64,000 nucleotides of DNA from Aristolochia californica (taxonomy: Eukaryota > Streptophyta > Magnoliopsida > Piperales > Aristolochiaceae): NCBI GenBank assembly GCA_029961685.1, contig JARWKL010000015.1:9918801-9982800 (forward strand), given 5' to 3'. Positions 24,754-36,982 of the stretch are shown in pieces. Numbering within the stretch: the stretch's first letter is position 1; every line of letters begins with the position of its first letter. The notes under the pieces are model-generated. The model searched no databases. It was not told the DNA's origin and saw nothing but the letters and a program-made list of their open reading frames with translations. Both the position numbers and the translations under genes were made by a program.

Positions 24754-24789
<36 letters not shown>
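24754..24789 (+). repeat. G-tract, 36 G
   Basis: Lies in the 24360 unit. It is followed by CGGGGCGAGGCGAG, and the CATAAGTC block downstream has lost part of GTTGACTCCCAAAC. Confidence 0.9.
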
Positions 24790-27739
24790 CGGGGCGAGGC
24801 GAGACATTTTTAATTGAGTGTCAACCAGAAGTCATTTCTAACTAAAATTATAGCCGTTACACATCATTAATCGATCAAAACATTTTCGATGATCTTTGAT
24901 TGTTAAGTCCCCTTTTTGTAAATGGGCAAAAAGTGGGTTGTTTGGCTCTGGTAAATATCCGACCTCACGTTAACTTGAGAAGTTAATTTTTCTTTCTCCT
25001 TGAAATTTTCTGATCATTAGGTCATTTGCATCTTCAACATGTTTCAGGCATGGATATCCATATTTTAAACATGTTAGGATCAGTTAGAAATCTCTCTCAT
25101 AAAATTCCTCCAAGCCATTAGGGGTTGTACTGGTGGAATTTCCAAAATATGGATAACAAAACTTAGGTGTTTATTTTTCGTGAGCGAAATAATTTTCTTC
25201 ACTTACATTTATTATAGTTTTCAATTTTTTCCATAGAAAAACTCTAAAATTTGTATTTTGATGTGACCTGTTTGCCTAATATTTTTGTTTACGAGAAAAA
25301 TGCAACAGTGAAAACTCATGTTTGGATTTGAACTAAAAATTGAACTTCCAAAATGGAAATGCACAAATTCTGAGAGAGATAATTCCAAACATTATTTGTG
25401 ATTTTTAAGGATTTTAAACTCTTTTAGTTTATTATATTATAGGTTTTGCAATCAACAGAAAATGGGGTGCGAGCATTTTTTACTGAATTTTTACTCCCAA
25501 ACCAAAAGTCATTTCTAATGAAAATTATAGCCTTTACACATCATTAATCAATCAAAAAATTTACGATGATCTATGATTGTTAGGTCCGCTTTTTGTAAAT
25601 AGGCCAAAAGTGGGTTGTTTTGCTCTAGTAAATATCCCACCATACGTTAACTTGAGAATTTAATTTTTCCTTCTCCTTGAAATTTTTGGATCATTAGATC
25701 ATTTGCATCTTCAACATGTTTCAGGCATTCATATTCATATTTAAAACATGTTAGGATCAATTAGAAATCACTTTCTTATATAATTCCACCAAGCTATTAG
25801 GGGTTGTACTATTGGAATTTCCCAAATATGGATAACACACCTTTGGTGTTCATTTTTTGTGGGCGAAATAATTTTCTTCACTTACATTTATTATAGTTTT
25901 CAATTTTTTCTATACATAAACTAAAAAAATTTCATTTTTTTGTGACCTATTTTCCTTATCTTTTAGTTTACGAGAAAAATGGGAGAGTGAAAAGTGAAGT
26001 TTGGATTTAAAAAAAAATTGAAAGGAAATACACAAATACTGAGAGAGATAATTCCAAAAAGTATTTGTGCTTTTTAAGGTTTGTAAACTCTTTTAGTTTA
26101 TTATATATTAGGTTTTCTAATCATCGGAAAAGGGGGGGCGAGGGATTTTAAACTAAGTGTTGACTCCCAAACCATAAGTCATTCCTAATAAAAATTATAG
26201 CCGTTACACATCATTAATCGATCAGAACATTTACAATGATCCAAGATTGTTAGGTCCCCTTTTTCTAAATGGGAAAAAAGTGGCTTGTTTGGCTCTGGTA
26301 AATATCCCACCGCATGTTAACCTCAGAATTTAATTTTTCCTGCTCCTTGAAGTTTTTGGATCATTAAGTCATTTGGATCTTCAACATGTTTCATGCATGC
26401 GTATCCATATTTAAAACATGTTAGGATCAATTAGAAATCTTTTTCTTATAAAATTCCATCAAGCTATTAGGGGTTGTACTGGTGGAATTTCCCAAACATG
26501 GACAACAAAACTTTGGTGTTCAGTTTTAGTGCGTGAAATAATTTTCTTCACTTACATTTATTATAGTTTTCAATTTTTTCATACATAAACTCTAAAATTT
26601 TCATTTTGTTGTGATCTATTTGCCTTATCTTTTTTTTTTTTTTACGAGAAAAATGGGAGAGAGAAAACACAAGTTTAGATTTTAAAAAAAATTGAACATT
26701 CAAAATGGAAATGGACAGATGCTGAGAGAGATAATTCCAAATAAGTTTCGATGATTTTTAAGGATTGTAAACTTTTTAGGTTTTTTATATATTAGTTTTC
26801 AAATCATCGGAAAAAGGGGGGCGAGGCATTTTTAACCAAGTATTGACTCCCAAACCATAAGACATTTCTAAAAACAATTGTAGCCATTACACAGATCGAT
26901 CAAAACATTTACGATGATCTATGATTGTTAGGTCCGCTTTTTGTAAAAAGGAAAAAAGTGGGTTGTTTGGATTTTCTTCACTAACATTTATTATAGTTTT
27001 CAATTTTTTCCATACATAAATTCTAAAATTTTCATTTTGTTGTTACCTATTTACCTTATCATTTTGTTTACAAGAAAAATGGAAGAGAGAAAACTCAAGT
27101 TTGGATTTGAAAAAAATTGAACATCCAAAATGGAAATGCACAAATGCTAAGAGAGATAATTTCATAAAGTATATGTGATTTATTAAGATCTGTAAACTCT
27201 TTTAGTTTATAATATATTTGCGGGGGGGGAGGGGCGATGCAGTTTTAAGTGAGTGTTAACCATAAGTCATTTTTAACAAAAATTATAGCCATTACACATC
27301 ATTAATCGATCAAAACATTTACGATGATCTATGATTGTTAGGTTCACTTTTTGTAAATAGGCGAAAAGTAGGTTGTTTGGCTCTGGTAAATTTCCCACTG
27401 CACGTTAACTTGAGAATTTAATTTTTCCTACTCCTTGAAATTTATGGATCATTAGGTCATTTACATCTTCAACATGTGTCAGGCAGGCATATCCATATTT
27501 AAAACATGTTAGGATCAATTAAAAATCTCTTTCTTATAAAATTCCACCAAGCTATTAGGGGTTGTACTAGTAGAATTTCCCAAACATGGTTAACAAAACT
27601 TTGGTGTTCATTTTTTGTGAACGAAATAATTTTATTCCCTTACATTTATTTTAGCTTTCTTTTTTTTCCATACATAAACTCTAAAATTTTCATTTTCTTG
27701 TGACAAATTTGCCTTATCTTTATGTTTACGAGAAAAATG

Positions 27740-27795
27740 GGAGAGAGAAAAAGGGGGGGGGGGGGGGGGGGGGGGGGCGGGGGGGGGCGAGGCTT
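27740..27795 (+). other. Deletion fused to an interrupted G-tract
   Basis: GGGAGAGAGAAAAA runs directly into 25 G (27753-27777), one C and 9 G. About 170 bp normally lying between GAGTGAAAACTC and CGGAAAAGGGG are missing, including hairpin 3. GAAAA occurs at both deletion ends and survives once. Confidence 0.88.
27753..27777 (+). repeat. G-tract, 25 G plus C plus 9 G
   Basis: Lies at a deletion join in the 27506 unit. The second run is 27779-27787. Confidence 0.9.
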
Positions 27796-30700
27796 TTTCA
27801 ACTGAGTGTTGACTCCCAAACCATAAGTCATTTCTAACAAAAGTTATAGCCATTACACATCATTAATCGATCAAAATATTTATGATGATCTTTGATTGTT
27901 AGGTCCGCTTTTCGTAAATAGGAAAGAAGTGGGTTGTTTATCTCTACAAAATATCCCACCGCACATTAACATGAGAATATAATTTTCTTACTCGAAATTT
28001 TTTGATCATTAGGTCATTTGCATCGTTAACATGTTTTAAGTATGCATATCCATATTTAAAACATTTTAGGATCAATTTGAAATCTCTCTCTTATAAAATT
28101 CCACCAAGCTATTAGGGGTTGTACTGGTGGAATTTCCCAAACATGGATAACAAAACTTTGGTGTTCATTTTTAGTGTGTGAAATAATTTTTTTCACTTAC
28201 ATTGATTATAGTTTTCAATTTTTCTCTTACATAAACTCTAAAATTTTCATTTTGTTGTGATCTATTTGCCTTCTCTTTTTGTTTACGAGAAAATGGGAGA
28301 GAGAAAACTCATGTTTAGTTTCGAAAATAAATTGAACATTCAAAATGAAAACGCTAAAATGCTGAGAGAGATAGTTCCAACAAGTATCAATGATTTTATG
28401 GATTGTAAAATCTTTTAGTTTTTTATATATTAGGTTTTCCAATTATCTGAAAAGGGGGGGCGAGGCATTTTTAACCGAGTGTTGACTCCCAAACCATAAG
28501 TCAATTCTTACAAAAATTATAGCCGTTACTCATCATTAATCGATCAAAACATTTATGATGATCTATGATTGTTACGAACGCTTTTTGTAAATATGCAAAA
28601 AGTGGGTTGTTTGGTTTTGGTAAATATCCCACCGCAAGTTAACTTCATAGTTTAATTTTTCCTACTGTTTGAAATTTTTAGGTCATTGGGTCATTCACAT
28701 CTTCAACATGTTTTAGGCATGCATATCCACCACATTTAAAACATGTTAGGATTAATTAGAAATCTCTTTCTTATAAAATCCCACCAAGCTATTAGAGTAT
28801 GTACTAGTGGAATTTCCCAAACATGGATTACAAAACTTTGGTGTTCAGTTTTAGTGCGTGAAATAATTTTCTTAATAAACATTTTTTATAGTTTTCAATT
28901 TTTTGCATACATAAACCCTAAAATTTTCATTTTGTGGTGATCTATTTGCCTCATTTTTTTGTTTGCGAGAAAAATGGGAGTGTGAAAACTCAAGTTTGGA
29001 TTTGAAAACAATTGAACATCCAAAATAGAAATGCACAAATGCTGAGAGAGATAATTCCAAAAAGTATCTGTGATTTTTAAGGATTTTAAACTCTTTTAGT
29101 TTTTTATATATTGTGTTTTGCAATCATCGGAAGACGGGAGGGGGGGCAAGGCATTTTTAACTGAGTGTTGACTCCCAAACCATAAGTCATTTCTAACAAA
29201 AATTATAGCCGTTACACATCATTAATCAATCAAAATATTTACGATGATCTATGATTGTTAGGTCCGATTTTTTAAAAATAGGCAAAAAGTGGGTTGTTTG
29301 GCTCTGGTAAATATCCCTCAGCACGTCAACTTGAGAATTTAGTTTTTCTACTCCTTGAAATTTTTGTATCATTAGGTCATTTGCATCTTCAACATGTTTC
29401 AGGCATACATATCCACCTCATTTAAAACATGTTAGGATCAATTAGAAATCTCTTTCTTATAAAATTCCACCAAGCTATTAGGGGTTGTACTAGTGGAATT
29501 TCCTAAACATGGATAACAAAACTTTGGTGTTCATTTTTAGTGCGTGAAATAATTTTCTTCACTTACATTTATTTTAGTTTTTGATTTTTTGCATACATTA
29601 ACTCTAAAATTTTCATTCTGTTGTAATCTATTTGGCTTATCTTTTTGTTTACGAGAAAAATGAGAGAGTGATAACTCAAGTTTGGATTTGAAAAAAAATT
29701 GAACATCCAAAATGGAAATGCACAAATGCTAAGAGAGATAATTCCAAAAAATATATGTGATTTTTGTGGATTGTAAACTCTTTTAGTGTTTTATATAATG
29801 GGTTTTGCAATCATCATAAGAGGGGGGACCGAGGCATTTTTAACTGAGTGTAGACTTCCAAAGCATAAGTCATTTCTAACAAAAATTATAGCCATTACCC
29901 ATCATTAATCGATCAAAAAATTTACGATGATCAATGATTTTTAGGTTTGCTTTTTTTAAAATAGGCAAAAAGTGGGTTGTTTGGTTCTGGTAAATATCCC
30001 ACCGCACGTTAATTTGAGAATTTAATTTTTTCTACTCCATGAAATTTTTGGATCATTAGGTCATTTGCATCTTCAACATGTTTCATGCATGCATATCCCT
30101 ATTTCAATTATGTTAGGATCAATTAGAAATCACTTTCTTCTAAAATTCCACCAGGCTATTAGGGGTTGTACTTGTGAAATTTCCTAAACATGGATAGCAA
30201 AACTTTGGTGTTCATTTTTTGTGAGCGAAATAATTTTCTTCACCTACATTTATTATAGTTTGCGAATTTTTCCATACCTTAACTCTAAAATTTTCATTTT
30301 TTTGTGACTATTTGGCTTATCTTTTTGTTTACAAGAAAAATAGGAGAGTGAATACTCAAGTTTGGATTTGAAAAATAATTGAACATCAAAAATTGAAATG
30401 CACAAATCCTAAGAGAGATAATTCCAAAAAGTATCTGTTATTTTTAAGGATTTTTAACTCTTTTAATTTAATTTATATTAGGTTTTGCAATCATCGGAAA
30501 AGTGGGGAGCGAGGCATTTTTAACTGAGTGTTGACTCCCAAACCATAAGTCATTTATAACAAAAATCGATCAAAACGTTTGTGATGATCTATGATTGTTA
30601 AGTCCGCTTTTTGTAAATAGGAGAAAAGTGGGTTGTTTGGCTTTGGTAAATATCCCATGCTCTTTAACTTGAACATTTTATTTTTCCTGCTCCTCGAAAT

Positions 30701-32462
30701 TTTTAGATCATTAGGTCATTTGCAGCTTTACCATGTTTCAGGCATTCATATCCATATTTAAAACATGTTAGGATCAATTAAAAATTATTTTCTTATATAA
30801 TTCCACCAAGCTATTAGAGGTTGTACTGGTGGAATTTCCTAAATATGGATAACAAAGTGTTCATTTTTTATGAGAGAAATAATTTTCTTAACTTACTTTT
30901 ATTATAGTTTTCAATTTTTTCCATACATAAACTCAAAAATTTTCATTTTGTTGTGACCTATTTGCCTTATCTTTTTGTTTCCGAGAAAAACGAGAGAGTG
31001 AAAACTCAAGTTTGGATTTGAAAAAAAATTGAACATCAAAACTTCAAATCCACAAATGCTGAGAGAGATAATTTCATAAAGTATATGTGATTTTTAAGGA
31101 TTGTAACTCTTTTAGTTTATTATATATTAGGTTTTGCAATCATTAGAAAAGGGGGGCCGAGGCATTTTAACTTGAGTGTTGACTCCTAACAATAAGTCAT
31201 TTCTAACAAAAATTATAGCCGTTACACATCATTAATCGATCAAAACATTTACGATGATCGATGATTGTTAGGTCCAGTTTTTGTAAATAGGTGAAAAGTA
31301 GGTTGATTGTCTCTGGTAGATATCCCACTGCACGTTAACTTGAGAATTTAATTTTTCCTACTCCTTCAAATTTTTTGTTCATTAGGTCATTTGCATCTTC
31401 AACATGTGTCAGGCATGCATATCCATATTTAAAACATGTTATGATCAATTAGAAATCTCTTTCTTATAAAATTCCACCAAGCTATTTGGGGTTGTACAGG
31501 TGGAATTTCCTAAACATGGATAACAAAACTTTGGTGTTCATTTTTTGTGAGCTAAATAATTTTCTTCACTTACATTTATTATAGTTTTCAATTTCTTCCA
31601 TTCATAAAAAAATTATCATTTTTTTGTGACCTATTAGCCTTATCTTTTTGTTTACGAGAAAAATGGGAGAGTGAAAACATATGTTTGGATTTGAAAAAAA
31701 ATTAATCATCCAAAATGGACATGCACAAATGCTGAGAGAGATAATTCCAAAAATTATCTTTGATTTTTAAGGATTGTAAACAGTTTTAGATTTTTATATA
31801 TTAGATTTTTCAATCATCAGAAAAGGGGGGTCGAGGAACTTTTAACTGAGTGTTGACTCTCAAACCATAAGTCATCTCTACCAAACATTATAGCCGTTAC
31901 ACATCATTAATCGATCAAAACATTTACGATGATCTCTGATTGTTAGGTTCGCTTATTGTAAATAGGCAAAAAGTGGGTTGTTTGGCTCTTGTAAACCCTC
32001 TACACGTTAACTTCAGAATTTAATTTGTCCTACTCCATGAAATTTTTGGATCATTAGGTCATTTGCATCATCAACATGTTTCAGGCATGCATATCCATAT
32101 TTAAAACATGTTAGGATACATTAGAAATCTCTTGCTTATAAAATTCTACCAAGCTATTAGGGGTTGTACTGGTGGAATTTCCAAAACATGGATAACTAAA
32201 CTTTGGAGTTCATTTTTAGTGTGCAAAAAAATTTTCTTCACTTACATTTATTATATTTTTCAATCTTTTGCATACATAAACTCTAAAATTTTCACTTTGT
32301 TGTGATCTATTTTCCTTCTCTTTTTGTTTACGAGAAAATGGGAGAGTGAAAACTCAAGTTTAGATTTGAAAAAAATAGACCATTCAAAACGGAAGTGCAC
32401 AAATGCTGAGGTTCTCTTTTAGTATTTTATATATTAGGTTTTCCAATCATTCGAAAAGGGGA

Positions 32463-32478
32463 GGGGGGGGGGGGGGGG
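32463..32478 (+). repeat. G-tract, 16 G
   Basis: Lies in the 32108 unit, which also has a deletion about 60 bp upstream. Confidence 0.9.
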
Positions 32479-32756
32479 TGAGCCATTTTTAACCGAGTGT
32501 TGACTCCCAAACCATAAGTCAATTCTAACAAAACATTTACGATTATCTATGATTGTTAGGTACACTTTTTTTAAATAGGCAAAACATAGGTTGTTTGGTT
32601 GTAGTAAATATCCCACCGCACGTTAACTTGAAAATTTAAATTTTCCTACTCCTTGAAATTTTTGGATCATTAGGTCATTCGCATCTTCAACATGTTCCAG
32701 GCATGCATATCCATATTTAAAACATGTTAGGATCATTAAGAAATCTCTTTCTTATA

Positions 32757-32775
32757 AAATTCCACCGTGGAATTT
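32757..32775 (+). repeat. Hairpin 1 with its loop removed: 19 bp near-perfect palindrome
   Basis: AAATTCCAC (32757-32765), one C, then GTGGAATTT (32767-32775). The usual 18-20 base spacer is missing while both arms are intact. The deletion ends coincide with the stem, as expected if the arms paired and the loop was cut or skipped. It is the only copy of this form that I saw. Confidence 0.88.
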
Positions 32776-34776
32776 CCCAAACATGGATAACAAAACTTTG
32801 GTGTGCATTCTTAGTGCGTGAAATAATTTTCTTCACTTACATTTGTTATAGTTTTCAATTTTTTTTATACATAAACTCTAAAATTATCATTTTGTTGTGA
32901 TCTATTTGCCTTCACTTTTTGTTTACGAGAAAAATGGGTGAGTGAAAACTCAAGTTTGGATTTCAAAAAAAAATTTTTACATCCAAAATGGAAATGCAGA
33001 AATGATTAGAGAGATAATTCCAAAAATTATTCATGATTTTTAAGGATTGTAAACTCTTTTAGTTTTTTATATATTAGGTTTTGCAATCAACAGAAAAGGG
33101 GGGTCGAGGAATTTTTAACTGAGTGTTGACTACTAAACCATAAGTAATTTCTAACAAAAATTATAGCCGTTACACATCATTAATAGATCAAAACAATTAC
33201 GATAATCTATGATTGTTTGGTCCTCTTTTTGTAAATAGGAAAAAAGTGGGTTGTTTGGCTATGGTAAATATCAAACCGTACGTTAACTTGAGAATTTAAT
33301 TTTTCCTACTAGAAATTTTTGGATCATTAGGTCATTTGCATCTTCAACATGTTTCATGCATGCATATCCATATTTAAAACATGTTAGGATGAATTAGAAA
33401 TATCTTTCTTATAAAATTACACCAAGCTATTAGGGGTTGTACTGGTGGAATTTCCCAAACATGGATAACAAAACTTTGCTGTTCTTGTTTTGTGAGCGAA
33501 ATAATTTTCTTCACTTACATTTATTATAGTTTTCAATTATTTCCAATCATAAACTCTAAAATTTTCATTTTCTTGTGACGTATTTGCCTTATCATTTTGT
33601 TTACGATAAAAATGGGAGAGAGAAAACTCATGTTTGGATTTGAAAAAAAATTGAACTTCCAAATTGGAAATTCACAAAAGCTTAGAGAGGTAATTCCAAA
33701 CAGTTTCTGTGATTTTTAAGGATAGTAAACTCTTTTAGTTCATTATATGTTAGGTTTTGCAAGCATCGAAAAAGGGGGACGAGCAATTTTCAACTGAGTG
33801 TTGACTACCAAATCACATGTCATTTCTAACAAAAATTATAACTGTTACACATCATTAATCGATCAAAATATTTACAATGATCTATGATTGTTAGTTTCAC
33901 TTTTTGTAAATAGGCAAAAAGTGGGTTGTTTGGCTTTGGGAAATATCACACCGCACGTTAAATTGAGAATTAATTTTTACTACTCCTTGAAAATTTTGGA
34001 TCATTAGGTTATTTGCATCTTCAAGATGTTTTAGGCATGCATATCCATATTTAAAACATGTTAGGATCAATTAGAAATCTCTTTCTTATAAAATTCCACC
34101 AAGATATTAGGGGTTGTACTGGTGTAATTTCCCAAACATGGATAACAAAACTTTGGTGCTCATTTTTTGTGAGTGAAATAATTTTTTTGACTAACATTTA
34201 TTAAATTTTTCAATTTTTTCCATACATAAACTCTTAAATTTTCATTTTGTTGTGACATATTTGCCTTATCTTTTTGTTTACTAGAAAAATGGGAGACTGA
34301 AAACTGAAGTTTGGATTTGAAAAAAAATTGAACATCCAAAATGGAAATACACAAATGCTGAGAGAGATAATTCCAATAAGTTTCTGTAATTTTTAAGGAT
34401 TATAAACTCTTTTATTTTATTATATATTAGGTTTTACAATCATTGGAAAAGGGGGGGCGAGGCCTTTTTAACTGCATGTTGACTCCCAAACCATTAGTCA
34501 TTTTTAAAAAAATTATAGTTATTACATATCATTAATAGATCAAAACATTTATGATTATCTATGATTGATAAGTCCACTTTTTTTAAATAGGAAATAAGTG
34601 GGTTGTTTGGCTCTTGAAAATATCCCAGCACACGTTAACTTCCAAATTTAATTTTTCCTACTCCTTGAAATTTTTGTATGATTAGGTCATTTGCATCTTC
34701 AACATGTTTTTGGCATCCATATCCATATTTAAGACATGTTAGGATCAATTTGAAATCTCTTTCTTGTAAAATTCCA

Positions 34777-34808
34777 AAATTTAAAGAATGGTTTGTGGAT
34801 ATCACCTT
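34777..34808. other. 32 bp filler inside hairpin 1
   Basis: After ATTCCA, where CCAA normally leads to GCTATTAGGGG, this copy has 32 unrelated bases containing TTTAAAGAATGG and TTTGTGGATATCACC. It interrupts the left arm of hairpin 1. It looks like non-templated or ectopically templated filler at a repaired break. Origin is unknown. Confidence 0.8.
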
Positions 34809-36695
34809 GCTATTAGGGGTTGTACTGGTGGAATTTCCCAAACATAGATACCAAAACTTTTGTGTACCTTTTTAGTGCGTGAAATAATTTTCTGCACTTT
34901 CATTTGTTATATTTTTCAATTTTTTCCATACATAAACTCTAAAATTATCATTTTGTTGTGATCTATTTGCCTTATCTTTTTGTTTACGAGAAAAAAGGGT
35001 GAGTGAAAACTCAAGTTCGGATTTGAAATAAAATTGAACATCCAAAATGGAAATGCACAAATGCTGAGAGATATAATTCCAAAAAGTATCTGTGATTTTT
35101 AAGGATTGTAAACTCTTTTAGATTTTTATGTATTAGGTTTTCCAATCATCGGAAAAGGGGGGCGAGGCATTTTTAACCTAGTGTTGACTTCCAAACCATA
35201 AGTCAATTCTAACAAAAATTATTGCTGTTACACATCATTAAACGATCAAAACATTTATGATGATCTATGATTTTTAGGTCCGCTTTTTGTAAATAAGAAA
35301 AAAAGTGGGTTGTTTGGCTCTGGTAAATATCCCACTACACGTTAAGTTGAAAATTTAATTTTTCCTACTCCTTGAAATTTTTGGTTCATTAGGTCATTTG
35401 CATCTTAACCTTGTTTTAGGCATGCATATCCATATTTAAAACATGATAGGATCTATTAGAAACTTCTTTCTTATAAAATTCCACCAAGCTATTAGGGGTT
35501 GTACTGGTGGAATTTCCCAAACAAGGATAACAAAACTGTGGTGTACATTTTTAATGAGGGAAATAATTTTCTTCACTTACATATAATATAGTTTGCAATT
35601 TTTTGCATACATAAACTCTTAAAATTTATTTTTTTGTGATCTATTTGCCTTATATTTTGGTTTACGAGAAAAATAGGAGAGTGAAAACTAGAGTTTGGAT
35701 TCGAAAAAAAATTTAACATCCAGAATGGAAATGCACAAATGCTAAGAGAGATAATTCCAAAAAGTATCTGTGATTTTTAAGGATTGTAAAATCTTTGAGT
35801 TTTTGATATAGTAGGTTTTCCAAACATCGAAAAAGGAGGGGGAGGGGATGCATTTTCAACTGAGTGTTGAGTCCCAAACGATACGTCATTTCTAACAAAA
35901 ATTATAGCCATTACACATCAATAATCGATAAAAACATTTACGATGATGTATGATTGCTAGGTCCGCTTTTTTAAATAGGCAAAAAGTGGGTGGTTTGGCT
36001 ATTGTAAATATCACACCGCACGTTAACTTGTGAATTTACATTTTTCCTGCTCCTTGAAATTTTTGGATCATTTGGTCATTTGCATCTTTAATATGTTTCA
36101 AACATGCATATCTATTTAAAACATGATAGGATCTAGTAGAAATTTCTTTCTTATAAAGCTCCACCAAGAAATTAGGGATTGTACTGGTGGAATTTCTGAA
36201 ACAAGGATAAGAAATCTTTGGTGTTCATTTTTAGTGCCTGAAATATTGTTCTTCACTTACATTTGTTATAGTTTTAAATTTTTTGCATACGTAAACTCTA
36301 AAATTTTCATTTTTTGTGACCAATTTGCCTTATCTTTTTGTTTACGAGAAAAATGGTAGAGTGAAAACTCATGTTTGGATTTGAAAAAAAATTGAACATC
36401 CAAAATGGAAATGAACAAATGCTGTGAGAGAAAATTCCAAAAACTATCTGTGATTTTTAAGGATTGTAAACTCTTTTAGTTTATTATATATTAGTTTTTC
36501 CAATCAACAAAAAAGGGGGGGGAGGCATTTTTAATTGAGTTTTGAACCCCAAACCATAAGTCATTTCTAACAAAAATTATAGCCGTTACACATCATTAAT
36601 CGATCGAAACATTTATAATGGTCTATGATTGTTAGGTCCGCTTTTTGTAAATTGGCAAAAACTGGGTTGTTTGGCTATGGTAAATATCCTGTTGG

Positions 36696-36740
36696 ACGTT
36701 AACTTGAGAATTTCCCACCACACGTTTAACTTGAGAATTT
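36696..36740 (+). repeat. Local duplication of the ACGTTAACTTGAGAATTT block
   Basis: ACGTTAACTTGAGAATTT at 36696-36713 is followed by CCCACCAC and a second copy with one extra T at 36722-36740. The unit is 704 bp long as a result. The pattern suggests template slippage between sister monomers. Confidence 0.85.
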
Positions 36741-36967
36741 AATTTTTCCTACTCCTTAAAATTTTTGGATCTTTAGGTCATTTACATCTTCAACATGTTT
36801 CAGGCATGCATATCCATATTTAAAACATGTTAGGATCAAATAGATATCTCTTTCTTATAAAATTCCACCAAGCTATTTGGGGTTGTACTAGTGCAATTTC
36901 CAAAACAAGGATAACAAATCTTTTACTTTTTTATATATTAAGTTTTGCAATCATCAAAAATTAGGGA

Positions 36968-36982
36968 GGGGGGGGGGGGGGG
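36968..36982 (+). repeat. G-tract, 15 G
   Basis: Lies in the truncated 36827 unit, followed by CAGGGG. Confidence 0.9.

Larger units (their letters stand above)
20860..25070 (+). repeat. Satellite block 6 (right-hand subfamily)
   Basis: Unit starts: 20860 (676), 21536 (629, about 45 bp missing at 21640), 22165 (183, broken at about 22283), 22348 (672), about 23020 (anchor deleted; ATATCCATAG joins straight to TTTTCTTATAAAATTCC), 23681 (679) and 24360 (711, lengthened by a 36 G tract). No gene is present. Confidence 0.88.
25071..30109 (+). repeat. Satellite block 7
   Basis: Unit starts: 25071, 25748, 26418 (broken at 26970), chimeric 26971, 27506 (557 bp, large deletion ending at its G-tract), 28063, 28743, 29429. 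Full units are 670-686 bp. The units ending at 28742 and 29428 carry a 5 bp insertion (CACCA or CACCT) before the CATTT that precedes the next anchor. No gene is present. Confidence 0.88.
30110..35442 (+). repeat. Satellite block 8
   Basis: Unit starts: 30110 (655, short join at 30559), 30765, 31436, 32108 (616, deletion near 32411), 32724 (657, hairpin loop removed), 33381, 34058, 34736 (707, 32 bp of filler). Apart from these events the units are 671-678 bp. No gene is present. Confidence 0.88.
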
